A stretch of DNA of 64,000 bases from Mesolinea sp040772305 (GCA_040772305.1 JAXGYK010000002.1:558001-622000); one strand, 5' to 3'; counted from the stretch's first letter, positions 52,677-60,774 are shown. The notes: generated by a model from the sequence alone, not told the origin. Made by a program: numbers and translations.

Positions 52677-54061
52677 TGCCCAAAATTGTGTGCCTGGGAG
52701 CTGGCTCCTTTTCTTTTGGCCTAAGCACATTACTCACTCTTTTACAATCAGAGCAGCTGAGAGGCTCTCAGATTGTGTTGGTCGATATTGACCAGCAGGC
52801 TCTTGACGTGATGAGTAAATTGGCCGAATGGTTGAACGATGCCTGGGATGCAAAGAAGATAATCTCCAGCTACAGTGACCGTAAGGAAGCTTTAAGTGGC
52901 GCGGAATTTGTTATCTCTGCCATTGAAACTCAACCCCGGGACGCGCTATGGCAGAAGGATCAGGCTCTTACCGAAAGTTTTGGTTTGCGGCAGCCCTATG
53001 GCGAAAATGGAGGTCCCGGCGGGTTTGCCCATGCTGCCCGTAACGTAAACATGATCCTGGACATCGCCCGGGATATGGAAGCACTTTGTCCAGACGCCTG
53101 GTTCTTAAACTTCACCAACCCAATGCACAGGGTATGTTATCTGATTAATCACTATACACGTCTTAAAGTTGTGGGGCTTTGCCATCAGCTGAATATGGGG
53201 TATGCCATGGTCGCAAAAGCCTTTGCGGCGGAATTCGGGTTACAAGGCGCCGCCGATTTTGTGAGCACACATGCCGACCCTGCCAACTATGGCCCCAGTG
53301 CATTAATGGCCAAATACGGACAGGAACATTTTAAAATTACTGCTGCTGGCCTGAACCACTTTACCTGGATGCTCGGTTTACACGACCGAAAGACTGGGGA
53401 AGACCTCTATCTGCGATTTCGGAATCTCTGGCAAAAGCTTGACCCGCAATTCGAGCCACTCACCCAGGAAGTATTTCGCATCTTTGATCTGTTTCCCATC
53501 CCTGGTGATGAACATCTCTGTGAGTATTTACCCTGGATGAGCAATCCTCAGACAAAACCATGGGAGCGTTACGATCTTTCCTTGTATAACTATGAGCTCA
53601 TGTCTGCAATACGTGATTTCCAGTGGGAGCATGTATCTGAATTAATTCAATCCCGCAAATCACTGGATTTGTTCGAGGACCCGCATTCCGAGGGTGCAGT
53701 CGAGCTGATTGAGAGCATTGCTTATGATCAACCACTCTACTGGGAGGCACTTAATATCCCCAATAACAATTATATCGATGGCCTCTCCAGTGAAACTATC
53801 GTCGAAGTCCCTGGAAGGGTCTCTGGGAAAGGAATGATAGGGGAAAAAATCGGCCCGCTCCCTAAAGCAATCACAAATCTTTTACAGCGCGAAGCCGCTT
53901 CCAGCCAATTGGGGATTGATGCGATTGTAGAAGGCGACCGGAATCTGGCAGTTCAAAGCCTGCTATTAGACCCAGTAGTCAATGACATTGAGCTTGCGAA
54001 AGCAATTCTCGATGCCATCCTGCTTGAAAATAAGGCCTATTTACCGCAGTTCTGGTCATAA
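52676..54061 (+). CDS. GH4 family NAD-dependent glycosidase
   Basis: 461 aa. A Rossmann start (KIVCLGAGSFSFGLSTLLTLL, LVDIDQQALD) is followed by the GH4 hallmarks FNPM-like FLNFTNPMHRV, the metal Cys in VVGLCHQLNMGY and the His in AGLNHFTWML. GH4 enzymes cleave alpha- or beta-glycosides through an NAD+/Mn2+ oxidation-elimination mechanism, often alpha-galactosides, alpha-glucosides or alpha-glucuronides. The exact sugar cannot be assigned. It overlaps both its neighbours by 1 base. Confidence 0.9.
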   Translation: MPKIVCLGAGSFSFGLSTLLTLLQSEQLRGSQIVLVDIDQQALDVMSKLAEWLNDAWDAKKIISSYSDRKEALSGAEFVISAIETQPRDALWQKDQALTESFGLRQPYGENGGPGGFAHAARNVNMILDIARDMEALCPDAWFLNFTNPMHRVCYLINHYTRLKVVGLCHQLNMGYAMVAKAFAAEFGLQGAADFVSTHADPANYGPSALMAKYGQEHFKITAAGLNHFTWMLGLHDRKTGEDLYLRFRNLWQKLDPQFEPLTQEVFRIFDLFPIPGDEHLCEYLPWMSNPQTKPWERYDLSLYNYELMSAIRDFQWEHVSELIQSRKSLDLFEDPHSEGAVELIESIAYDQPLYWEALNIPNNNYIDGLSSETIVEVPGRVSGKGMIGEKIGPLPKAITNLLQREAASSQLGIDAIVEGDRNLAVQSLLLDPVVNDIELAKAILDAILLENKAYLPQFWS

Positions 54062-54072
54062 TGAGGACCCCC

Positions 54073-54357
54073 ATGGAAGACAAACCTAAGGTCGAATTTG
54101 TAAATGATAGTGATTCATCTCAGCCGGAATTTCTTCGAAATTTATTGATTCCACTCTCCAAACGAGGCTGGCCAAAATGGCTGGTCTACGCGCTTGGACT
54201 TTTAGGGATCGTCTACATTCTGAACCCAACGGCAGGTTTATTTGAGTTGATTCCGGATAATTTGCCCCTTATCGGTAATTTGGATGAAGGCTTGGCATTC
54301 ATGCTGCTGCTCACAGGTCTGGTAGAGTTCTTTGATGGCAAGAAACGCCAGCATTAG
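54073..54357 (+). CDS. DUF1232 (YkvA-like) membrane protein
   Basis: 94 aa from the ATG at 54073 with GAGGA 5 bases upstream (an ATG at 54061 overlaps the previous stop). Hydrophobic helices surround the DUF1232 core ILNPTAGLFELIPDNLPLIGNLDEGLAFMLLL. The function of this family is unknown. Confidence 0.8.
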   Translation: MEDKPKVEFVNDSDSSQPEFLRNLLIPLSKRGWPKWLVYALGLLGIVYILNPTAGLFELIPDNLPLIGNLDEGLAFMLLLTGLVEFFDGKKRQH

Positions 54358-54388
54358 AGCATCGTCTCGGAATTTTAGCTTCAAAACA

Positions 54389-54417
54389 TTGACTAAACCT
54401 TTTGTTTGTAGTATAAA
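54389..54417 (+). promoter_or_regulatory. Promoter of the cold-shock gene
   Basis: TTGACT (54389-54394), 17 bases, TATAAA (54412-54417). The leader of about 100 bases contains CTTTCT-AATA-AGAAAG and fits the long, structured leaders of csp mRNAs. Confidence 0.65.
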
Positions 54418-54524
54418 AAATTCGTTAACGGAAGTTCTTTCTAATAAGAAAGTGCATAACGATCTGGGATTGAATCTTCTGTAACAGACACAATCGTTTT
54501 GGTTTTATGGAGGATCAGAAAGTT

Positions 54525-54740
54525 ATGTCAGACCGTGAAGTTGGAACCGTAAAATGGTTCAATGGTGAAAAGGGTTATGGTTTCATCGCCCGCAATAATG
54601 GCGAGAAGGACGTTTTTGTCCACTTCTCAGCAATTCTCGGAGAAGGTTTCAAAACCCTTAAAGAGGACCAGCATGTAGAGTTCAGCGTTGTTCAGGGTGC
54701 CAAAGGTCCCCAAGCGCAGGACGTAAAGGTCGTCGATTAA
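54525..54740 (+). CDS. Cold-shock protein (CspA family)
   Basis: 71 aa from the ATG at 54525. A single OB-fold with RNP1 KGYGFI and RNP2 VFVHFS, starting VGTVKWFNGEKG. These proteins bind single-stranded nucleic acid and melt RNA structure at low temperature. An upstream in-frame ATG (54507) would add six residues but overlaps the GGAGG. It is followed by a terminator shared with ettA. Confidence 0.94.
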   Translation: MSDREVGTVKWFNGEKGYGFIARNNGEKDVFVHFSAILGEGFKTLKEDQHVEFSVVQGAKGPQAQDVKVVD

Positions 54741-54750
54741 TCGCGCCAAT

Positions 54751-54793
54751 AAATCAACGGAGCCGGCAAAAGTTGCCAGCTCCGTTGATTTAT
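54751..54793. terminator. Bidirectional terminator between csp and ettA
   Basis: AAATCAACGGAGC-c-GGCAA-AAG-TTGCC-a-GCTCCGTTGATTT, an 18-bp stem with one internal mismatch. T-rich DNA lies on both sides (ATTTATTT on plus, AAATCA reverse on minus). It sits exactly between the csp gene and the ettA stop. Confidence 0.8.
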
Positions 54794-56461
54794 TTAATCT
54801 CGCGTAAGTCCGCGATAAATTGGTTTACTGCTTTTCTCGCCATAGCGCATAATTTGATCTGCTTCAAAATCGGACCAATTTCCCAGGAACAGATGCGCCT
54901 TACCTTCATGGCCCAGGGCCAAAATGTGCGTCGCTATTCGATCCAGGAACCACCGGTCATGGCTGACAACCACCGCAGAACCGGCAAAGTTTTCCAGTGC
55001 TTCTTCAAGCGATCGCAATGTATTCACGTCAAGATCATTTGTCGGTTCATCCAAGAGCAGTACATTTGCACCCGTTGTAAGTGTTTTCGCCAGATAAACA
55101 CGGTTCCGTTCACCGCCCGACAAATTGCCTACCAGTTTCTGCTGGTCGGACCCGGTAAAGTTAAACGAGGCACAATAAGCCCGTGCATTCACAGTCATAT
55201 CCCCCAACTGCAGGTTATCCGAACCACCACTGATGGTTTCAAAAACCGTCAAATCTGGGTCCAGGGTACGGCTTTGATCTGCATAGCCTAATTGAACCGT
55301 TTGACCAATGTTGATCTTCCCCGAATCTGGTTCTACCAGCCCAGCGATCATTTTAATCAGAGTGGATTTCCCTGCTCCATTAGGCCCGATAACTCCAACA
55401 ATGGACCCGGCAGGTATCGAGATATTCAGCTTTTCAATCAATTGCCTGCCGTCATAAGCCTTGGAAAGGTCTTCGGTATCAATCACCAGATCCCCTAAAC
55501 GAGGGCCAGGAGGAATATAAATTTCCAAATCCTTGCGTTCCCGTTCATATTCCTGTGAAAGCAGCTTTTCATAAGCGGTAACACGTGCCTGTCCTTTGGC
55601 CTGGCGTGCCTTGGGCGACATGCGAATCCATTCTAATTCACGCTGCAATGTGCGCTGCCGCTTGCTCTCGCTCTTTTCTTCTACGCGCAACCGTTCTTCT
55701 TTTTGGGCTAACCACGAAGAATAGTTGCCGCGCCACGGGATCCCATGCCCTCGGTCTAACTCTAGAATCCAGCCAGCGACATTATCCAAAAAGTAGCGGT
55801 CATGGGTTACAGCAATTACCGTGCCCTTATAATTCTGAAGATGTTGTTCCAGCCAAGCAACAGATTCAGCGTCCAGGTGATTGGTAGGCTCGTCCAGGAG
55901 CAAAATATCTGGCTCGGTAAGTAATAAGCGCGTGAGTGCCACCCTCCGCCGCTCCCCCCCGCTTAGATAGCGGACCGGTGTGTTGGGAGCCGGGCAATTC
56001 AACGCGCCCATTGCAAGTTTCAAATTGCTTTCCAGATTCCAGGCATCATGCTTTTCAATCTCTTCCTGCAAGCGCGCCTGTTTTGTAATCAGATCGTCAA
56101 AATCGGCGTCTGGTGCACCAAAAGCTTCATTGACCTTATCAAACTCCTCTAGCAGGTCCGTAATTGGTTTTAATGCCTCTTTAATCACCTCAATAACGGT
56201 TTTATCGTCATCCAGGACGGGTTCTTGTTCAAGCAATCCTACGGTATAGCCCTTGGATTGTGCAATCTCCCCCACATAATCTTGATCTTTCCCTGCCATA
56301 ATCCGCAGCAGAGTTGATTTCCCTGACCCATTAAGTCCTAATACGCCGATCTTGGCGCCATAATAAAAGCCCAGGGAAATATCCCGCAAAACCTGCTTAT
56401 TGGGTGGGTAGATTTTTCCTACCCGCATCATGGAATATATTACCTGCGTATCACTTGCCAT
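54794..56461 (-). CDS. ettA: ABC-F translation factor EttA
   Basis: 555 aa, the standard length of EttA. Two ABC domains: Walker A GLNGSGKST with signature YLSGGERRR and Walker B ILLLDEPTNHLD, then GPNGAGKST with NLSGGERNR and LLLDEPTNDLD. The ARM/linker carries KSESKRQRTLQRELEWIRMSPKARQAKGQAR. ABC-F proteins sit in the ribosome E site; EttA gates entry of the ribosome into elongation by ATP/ADP level. No TM domains. It is the last chromosomal gene before an integrated element. Confidence 0.93.
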   Translation of the reverse strand: MASDTQVIYSMMRVGKIYPPNKQVLRDISLGFYYGAKIGVLGLNGSGKSTLLRIMAGKDQDYVGEIAQSKGYTVGLLEQEPVLDDDKTVIEVIKEALKPITDLLEEFDKVNEAFGAPDADFDDLITKQARLQEEIEKHDAWNLESNLKLAMGALNCPAPNTPVRYLSGGERRRVALTRLLLTEPDILLLDEPTNHLDAESVAWLEQHLQNYKGTVIAVTHDRYFLDNVAGWILELDRGHGIPWRGNYSSWLAQKEERLRVEEKSESKRQRTLQRELEWIRMSPKARQAKGQARVTAYEKLLSQEYERERKDLEIYIPPGPRLGDLVIDTEDLSKAYDGRQLIEKLNISIPAGSIVGVIGPNGAGKSTLIKMIAGLVEPDSGKINIGQTVQLGYADQSRTLDPDLTVFETISGGSDNLQLGDMTVNARAYCASFNFTGSDQQKLVGNLSGGERNRVYLAKTLTTGANVLLLDEPTNDLDVNTLRSLEEALENFAGSAVVVSHDRWFLDRIATHILALGHEGKAHLFLGNWSDFEADQIMRYGEKSSKPIYRGLTRD

Positions 56462-56498
56462 ATTTGTTCTCCCTTAGCCTTATTCTATCAAGGGGTAT

Positions 56499-56524
56499 AA
56501 AAAAAGACAGGCTTTCGCCTGTCT
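56499..56524 (-). terminator. Terminator of the interrupted tRNA-Pro
   Basis: Minus strand AGACAGGC-GAAA-GCCTGTCT followed by six T. It lies 3 bases after the tRNA 3' end and marks the native chromosomal side of the insertion site. Confidence 0.85.
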
Positions 56525-56526
56525 TG

Positions 56527-56568
56527 TCGGGGCGGGCGGATTTGAACCGCCGGCCTCACGGACCCGAA
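56527..56568 (-). other. Attachment site: 3' half of tRNA-Pro(CGG)
   Basis: On the minus strand the sequence runs from the anticodon loop TTCGGGT through stem strand CCGTG, T arm GGCGG-TTCAAAT-CCGCC and acceptor strand CGCCCCG with discriminator A. The 5' half (CGGGGCG acceptor, D arm, CACGG stem strand) is missing: identity stops at the anticodon loop. This is the displaced att half left when an element integrates in a tRNA gene. Confidence 0.75.
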
Positions 56569-56708
56569 CTTTGTCTCGTTTTAGCCGACTTGATGACCTC
56601 ACGGCTATTGAAGATTTGAGCCGTGCAGGATAGTCAGTTCTTATCCGTGCGGTCTTGAAGCCAGAACCAGTATGCGGTGATTTATTGGTAAAGTGCGACC
56701 TGCTTAAT

Positions 56709-57416
56709 TCATTTCAGGATGTCTGGCAAAGGTTCAAAAGTCCAATCCTGGACATCCACTTTGAAAATAAAATCATTAGTCACTTTTTTTCCGTCGGACT
56801 CAAAGTAAGGGAGTTTGACCACTACGTTGGATATTTGGTTCCAATGATGCATTCTTATTCCCACCCAAACGGGTGCCGTAATTGTTGAGCCTGGCAAAAT
56901 AGATTCGGAAAGGGAGTGCCGTATAAAAATCGGCACAAAAGGACCTAGTGAAACTTGTTCACCATTTGCGGACACGAGCGTGCCCTGGTAGTCCGAGACC
57001 TTAATTTGTTTATCAGTATTATTTGTGATGATGAATATAGGCTGGACATAGGACCGGGAACCCTCGAAACCATATTCATCCAGATTACCGCCTTCTTTTT
57101 TCTCGGGATCTGTGATCAGCAGCCTTACAAGGTTAACTTCAACCCCATTCTGTTCTTGGGTCATAAAAACATTTTTTGCAATGATCTCCGGAGGTGCAGC
57201 TGTAGGGGAAGGCTCTGGTGTGGGTGGAATTGGGGTCTCGGCAGGCAGCGGTGTAGCTGTTGAGGTAGGGACCACCGTGAATGTAGGATAAGGAGTATAG
57301 GTGGGCTGGGGCGTATAGGTTGGGTAAGGCGTTGGGACTTCAGGGGCTGGAGTGCTGCAGGCAGCAAGAACAAAAGCGATGACGAAGCATAACCCCAACT
57401 TCTTAACCACAATCAA
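56709..57416 (-). CDS. Lipoprotein with Thr/Pro linker
   Basis: 235 aa, TTG start in overlap with the repressor stop. The lipoprotein signal ends VLAAC (Cys20). A long PT-rich linker (PTPYPTYTPQPTYTPYPTFT) leads to a globular C-terminal domain with an immunoglobulin/telokin-like feel (FIITNNTDKQIKVSDYQGTLVSANGEQV). It is co-transcribed with the repressor, so it could be expressed in the integrated state, as surface-exclusion or conversion proteins are. Function unknown. Confidence 0.65.
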   Translation of the reverse strand: MIVVKKLGLCFVIAFVLAACSTPAPEVPTPYPTYTPQPTYTPYPTFTVVPTSTATPLPAETPIPPTPEPSPTAAPPEIIAKNVFMTQEQNGVEVNLVRLLITDPEKKEGGNLDEYGFEGSRSYVQPIFIITNNTDKQIKVSDYQGTLVSANGEQVSLGPFVPIFIRHSLSESILPGSTITAPVWVGIRMHHWNQISNVVVKLPYFESDGKKVTNDFIFKVDVQDWTFEPLPDILK

Positions 57417-58015
57417 AGCCTTCGGCGGATTTCGATGACCCGGCCAACGATAGTGACCGGGAGGGTTTTTATCTGTTTTGAATTGAAGAACATGGGCTCG
57501 AAACTCGGATTGCGGGGAACGAGCATGATGCCATTGCCTTTGACCTTGACGCGTTTGATAGTGACATCTTCGCTGTTGACTTTAACAACGGCGATATCGC
57601 CATCGGAGCAAAAATCTTGTTTGAGGACAATGACGATATCCCCGCTGAAGATCTCGGGCTCCATGCTTTTGCCTTTGACCTTTAGACCGAAGACCTCACC
57701 ATCGGGGACAAAATTGGGGTAAAGATCGATGTACTCTTCGACATGTTCGACCGCATCGATAGGCACGCCGGCAGGGACCTCCCCCAGGACGGGGATAAGC
57801 CTTTGATTAGTTTTACTTGCAGGTGTAGAAGTTTTTCCAAGAAGAAAATCGATACTTACACCAAATATCTCGGAAAGCTGAAGAAGCTTCACATTATCGA
57901 CCTGAATTTCACCGCTCTCGTATCGTGTGTAAGTTGTGCGGTCAATATTCATCAAATCAGCAACTTTCTGCTGAGTAAGCTTTTTCATTCTTCTGGCAAC
58001 GCGTAGATTATTCAT
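57413..58015 (-). CDS. LexA/CI-type self-cleaving repressor (XRE + S24)
   Basis: 200 aa from the ATG at 58015 (GAGGAGGTGAG upstream). The HTH domain (residues 1-60: LTQQKVADLMNIDRTTYTRYESGE) binds operators. The S24 peptidase domain shows the cleavage site Ala82-Gly83 (VPAGVP), nucleophile Ser117 (GKSMEP) and general base Lys145 (AVVKVN). It should be inactivated by RecA during DNA damage and so release the element. It is divergent from the Cro-like gene. Confidence 0.9.
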   Translation of the reverse strand: MNNLRVARRMKKLTQQKVADLMNIDRTTYTRYESGEIQVDNVKLLQLSEIFGVSIDFLLGKTSTPASKTNQRLIPVLGEVPAGVPIDAVEHVEEYIDLYPNFVPDGEVFGLKVKGKSMEPEIFSGDIVIVLKQDFCSDGDIAVVKVNSEDVTIKRVKVKGNGIMLVPRNPSFEPMFFNSKQIKTLPVTIVGRVIEIRRRL

Positions 58016-58029
58016 ACTCACCTCCTCAA

Positions 58030-58058
58030 ATCTTAGTGTGCTTATAAGGCACATGCAA
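58030..58058 (-). promoter_or_regulatory. Repressor promoter with operator O1
   Basis: Minus strand TTGCAT (58058-58053), 17 bases, TAAGAT (58035-58030). The spacer holds the 17-bp palindrome TGTGC-N7-GCACA (58037-58053), so the repressor can shut off its own gene. Confidence 0.65.
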
Positions 58059-58097
58059 GGTTTAGACCAGATAAGTGAGTAATCTCCACAATTACCC

Positions 58098-58143
58098 TTG
58101 ACAATGTGCGTTAGACGCACTATTATTGTGCGCTATACACACA
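58098..58143 (+). promoter_or_regulatory. Cro-side promoter with operators O2 and O3
   Basis: TTGACA (58098-58103), 17 bases, TATTAT (58121-58126). O2 TGTGC-N7-GCACT (58105-58121) fills the spacer; O3 TGTGC-N7-ACACA (58127-58143) follows the -10. Both share the half-site TGTGC and the 17-bp length with O1. Confidence 0.7.
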
Positions 58144-58153
58144 AGGAGCAAAA

Positions 58154-58375
58154 ATGAATTGGATCAGACCATTACGCAAGAGCGCTGAACTATCCCAAGA
58201 AGAAGTTGCAAAGCTGGTTGGAGTGAATAGAGCAACCATTACAAAAATTGAGAACGGTAAATTATTGCCCTCAGTAAGTTTGGCCAAACGGATTGGTTCA
58301 GCCCTGGGATTCGACTGGACGCGCTTTTATGAGGATGAGCCAGAGGAAGCAAAAAAAGAAGAGGTGCCGGCATGA
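58154..58375 (+). CDS. Cro-like XRE-family regulator
   Basis: 73 aa. A single HTH (LRKSAELSQEEVAKLVGVNRATITKIENGKLLPSVSLAKRIGSAL) with an acidic tail. AAGGAGC lies upstream of the ATG. It is divergent from the LexA/CI-type gene across shared operators, the position of Cro in lambda-like switches. It overlaps the next small ORF by 4 bases. Confidence 0.85.
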   Translation: MNWIRPLRKSAELSQEEVAKLVGVNRATITKIENGKLLPSVSLAKRIGSALGFDWTRFYEDEPEEAKKEEVPA

Positions 58376-58470
58376 GTACGGGGCCTCTTTTCATTGTGAT
58401 CTACATCGTGATCGGGATTGCCGCAGTAACACTGGCCTGGTTGGAAGAAGAACTGGGGTTTGGGAAGTAG
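58372..58470 (+). CDS. Small single-TM protein (32 aa)
   Basis: ATGA overlap with the Cro-like gene and 2 bases before the integrase start. One TM helix (PLFIVIYIVIGIAAVTLAWL) and an acidic end. Translation coupling suggests it is real. Function unknown. Confidence 0.5.
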   Translation: MSTGPLFIVIYIVIGIAAVTLAWLEEELGFGK

Positions 58471-58472
58471 CC

Positions 58473-59432
58473 ATGCTTAGCCCCAGCAACGACGTGGAAC
58501 GCAGCAGGATCTGGAAGGATGCGATTGAGCTATGGCTTAACCGCCAGGGCTCCCTCAATACGGCTGCATCCTACCGGACGGCGCTGGTTGGCGTGCTGAG
58601 CTACACCCGCAAGCGCCCCTGGGAGCTGAGCCGGCGGGACATAAACGCCTGGATCGTAAGCATGCAGAAGAAGGAGCTTGCCAATTCCACAATTGCTTTG
58701 CGCGTGTCAGCAGTGCGCGCGTTTTACCGCTTTGTGATCACGGACTACATCCTGACCGGAATTGAAGACGGGAATGAATACCGCCTGCGTGAAGATAACC
58801 CGGCGGAAGGCTGCCGGCCGCCAAAGGTGGAACGTTATGGCCGGGCGGTATGCCTGGACCGTGACCAGGCAGTGGCCCTGCTGCAAGCGATCAAGACGGA
58901 TACGCTGGTGGGCCTGCGGAACAAGGCGCTATTTGCGGGGTACATGCTTTTGGGGCTGAGGAACAGTGAGCTCAGGCTTTTGAAGCATGAGGACATTGAG
59001 GTGCACCGGGACGGGATCTATATGCGTTACCAGGCCAAAGGCGGCCGAATGCTGACGAAGGAAATCTTCCCGCCGGTGTATGAGGCGATGATGGCTTTCG
59101 CGGAGGCAACCGGGCGCAGCGAAGGCTATGTGTTCCACGGCTTTGATAACAAGGGAGAGCCGGTGAACAGGCCGATCACGGACCAGACGGTTCGGAACGC
59201 GCTGAAATACTATGCCCAGCAGGCGGGTTTGAGGACCCAGGGCCTGCGCGTGCACAGCCTGCGGCATACGGCAGCGATCTTACGCAAGGAGGCCGGAGAC
59301 AGCGACGAGAATATCCAGAAGTTTTTGAAACATGGCAATGTGGCGACAACAAAGATCTATTTACAGCACTTGAAACCGGACCCGGACAAGACTTGGATGA
59401 CGGTGGCAGAGATGCTGGAAATGGTGCGATAA
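58473..59432 (+). CDS. Tyrosine recombinase (element integrase)
   Basis: 319 aa from the ATG at 58473; the open frame upstream is not part of it. A SAM-like core-binding domain (residues about 10-90) precedes a complete catalytic set: Arg163 (GLRNSEL), Lys189 (AKGGR), His261-x-x-Arg264 (HSLRHTAA), His287 (LKHGN) and nucleophile Tyr296 (KIYLQH). XerC/D-like in length. It is the likely enzyme that inserted the element into tRNA-Pro. Confidence 0.92.
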   Translation: MLSPSNDVERSRIWKDAIELWLNRQGSLNTAASYRTALVGVLSYTRKRPWELSRRDINAWIVSMQKKELANSTIALRVSAVRAFYRFVITDYILTGIEDGNEYRLREDNPAEGCRPPKVERYGRAVCLDRDQAVALLQAIKTDTLVGLRNKALFAGYMLLGLRNSELRLLKHEDIEVHRDGIYMRYQAKGGRMLTKEIFPPVYEAMMAFAEATGRSEGYVFHGFDNKGEPVNRPITDQTVRNALKYYAQQAGLRTQGLRVHSLRHTAAILRKEAGDSDENIQKFLKHGNVATTKIYLQHLKPDPDKTWMTVAEMLEMVR

Positions 59433-59447
59433 GGAGCGTTTTGCATA

Positions 59448-59687
59448 ATGATGATTATCCCAAATGACGAGAGAAAAACCGAAGTTGTTAACAATCAAAA
59501 TCCGGATCCGAATGCGCTGCCCAAGAGCTGTGAAGCGTGCCAGTATGTGATCCTGAAGAGCGAGGATTTTGGGCTGTGCGAGAAGCTGGTAAAAGCGCTG
59601 CGGCTGCCCAAAGCCGGGCGCCTGGCGAACTGTCCGCTGGAGGCGAAGGCAAATTTCAGGCCCCTGGTGGAGGTGCCTAATGCTTGA
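59448..59687 (+). CDS. Small cysteine-containing protein
   Basis: 79 aa. Cysteines in SCEACQY, GLCEKL and ANCPLE (four in all) could hold a zinc. No family recognised. It sits 15 bases after the integrase and overlaps the next gene by 8 bases. Confidence 0.55.
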   Translation: MMIIPNDERKTEVVNNQNPDPNALPKSCEACQYVILKSEDFGLCEKLVKALRLPKAGRLANCPLEAKANFRPLVEVPNA

Positions 59688-60045
59688 TGAAAAGGTAAAG
59701 GAATGGCTGCGTACTGGTAAAAGAGGCGTTTCATCCGAGGCGATTGTTTCGGTGATGGAAGGAATTCCCCTGAACCAATATGGTTTGCGCCATCCCGTGG
59801 ACCCTTCTGACTTCATGCGATGTTACCTGCTGCTGGAGGCTGTTCCGGAGTATCGCAGCCGGCTGAAGGAAATGCGGACTGTGAGCAATGAGTGGATGGT
59901 CCTGGTGGACCACTGGGAGGAGCTGGAAGCGCTTTACCGTGAGGAAGCAGAACAGGAATTTGCCACTAAGCTTTACCATCGCATGCGGGAACTACTGTTT
60001 TGGAATGTTCCATTCACAGAATGCATGATCTTGAAAAAGGAGTAA
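59680..60045 (+). CDS. Element protein of unknown function
   Basis: 121 aa, mostly helical and charged. An Arg/Lys N-terminus (VKEWLRTGKRGVSSEAIVSVMEG) and MRCYLLLEAVPEYRSRLKEM resemble the short helical proteins of phage early regions, but no family is certain. Operonic position. Confidence 0.5.
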   Translation: MLDEKVKEWLRTGKRGVSSEAIVSVMEGIPLNQYGLRHPVDPSDFMRCYLLLEAVPEYRSRLKEMRTVSNEWMVLVDHWEELEALYREEAEQEFATKLYHRMRELLFWNVPFTECMILKKE

Positions 60046-60049
60046 TCGA

Positions 60050-60280
60050 ATGACGGTAGACATGGAAAGAGCGCGATTGAAGCCAACGCCTGTGCTGACG
60101 CGAGTATTTTACGGCGACCGGGTAAGGACCCCCAAAGGACTGGGGACGGTGCGGGGAACGCAACGGGTCACAGGTGAGCCTTTGCGGATCCTGGTGGCGT
60201 TGGACGAAGCGCCCAAGGACCGGAACCTGGGCTGCAGGCAAGTGTTCGCATTCCGGCAGGAGGATCTGCAGCGGATCTGA
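60050..60280 (+). CDS. Small beta-rich protein
   Basis: 76 aa with FYGDRVRTPKGLGTVRGTQRV, which looks like a KOW/SH3-type beta barrel. It starts 4 bases after the previous stop. Function unknown. Confidence 0.5.
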   Translation: MTVDMERARLKPTPVLTRVFYGDRVRTPKGLGTVRGTQRVTGEPLRILVALDEAPKDRNLGCRQVFAFRQEDLQRI

Positions 60281-60290
60281 TAAGAGCGAG

Positions 60291-60320
60291 CCGGCCCCAG
60301 TGCGGGAACACCGGGGCCGG
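60291..60320 (+). terminator. GC-rich stem-loop in an intergenic gap
   Basis: CCGGCCCC (60291-60298), 14-base loop, GGGGCCGG (60313-60320). A perfect 8-bp stem without a U tract, between two genes of the early operon. It may be a partial terminator or processing site. Confidence 0.4.
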
Positions 60321-60329
60321 GTAAAACAG

Positions 60330-60374
60330 GGTGTGATCCTTGGGGAACACACCTCCATTATAAAGACCGGAGGT
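60330..60374 (+). promoter_or_regulatory. Leader with alternative hairpins over the ribosome site
   Basis: GGTGTG (60330-60335) can pair with CACACC (60348-60353); ACCTCC (60351-60356) can pair with GGAGGT (60369-60374), which is the ribosome site of the next gene. The two stems share 60351-60353, so they exclude each other. Confidence 0.4.
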
Positions 60375-60378
60375 TATT

Positions 60379-60774
60379 ATGCCCAGGCAAAACGCATGGG
60401 AGCCTATCCTGAGCCCGTCCAACTTTAATAGCCTGAAAGACGCTGTGCTGGAGATCATCGAGCAGAGCAGCTGGGAGGAGCCGATCCTTGGGGATAAGAT
60501 CACTAGGATTTTGAAGCGGGGAGCCGGCATGGAGATCAGCCAGCGCAAAATGCGGGAAGCGATAAAAGAACTGCGCCGGGACGGGCACCTGATCGGGAGC
60601 CGGCCGGGGACATACGGGGGATATTTCAAGATCCGGACGAAGGAAGAATACGACACCTTCGCGCGCATGGAGTTTGAGGCAAAGATCAGCGACATGGCCG
60701 AGACCCTGCGCTCGATGAACAAATCGGCGGCGGAAGCCTTCCCGCTGGTATTGCAACCCAGCTTACTGGACTGA
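60379..60774 (+). CDS. Winged-helix-like protein of unknown function
   Basis: 131 aa. LKDAVLEIIEQSSWEEPILGDKITRILKR and SQRKMREAIKELRRDGHLIGSRPGTYGGYFKI look like a winged helix, with the wing around the Gly-rich turn. Probably DNA-binding. It is preceded by a GGAGG that may be sequestered in a hairpin. Confidence 0.6.
   Translation: MPRQNAWEPILSPSNFNSLKDAVLEIIEQSSWEEPILGDKITRILKRGAGMEISQRKMREAIKELRRDGHLIGSRPGTYGGYFKIRTKEEYDTFARMEFEAKISDMAETLRSMNKSAAEAFPLVLQPSLLD

Noticed and set aside
56404..56619. Plus-strand ORF containing 'RADLNRRPHGPE'
   Set aside because: This is the well-known translation artefact across a tRNA antisense strand, here the tRNA-Pro half.
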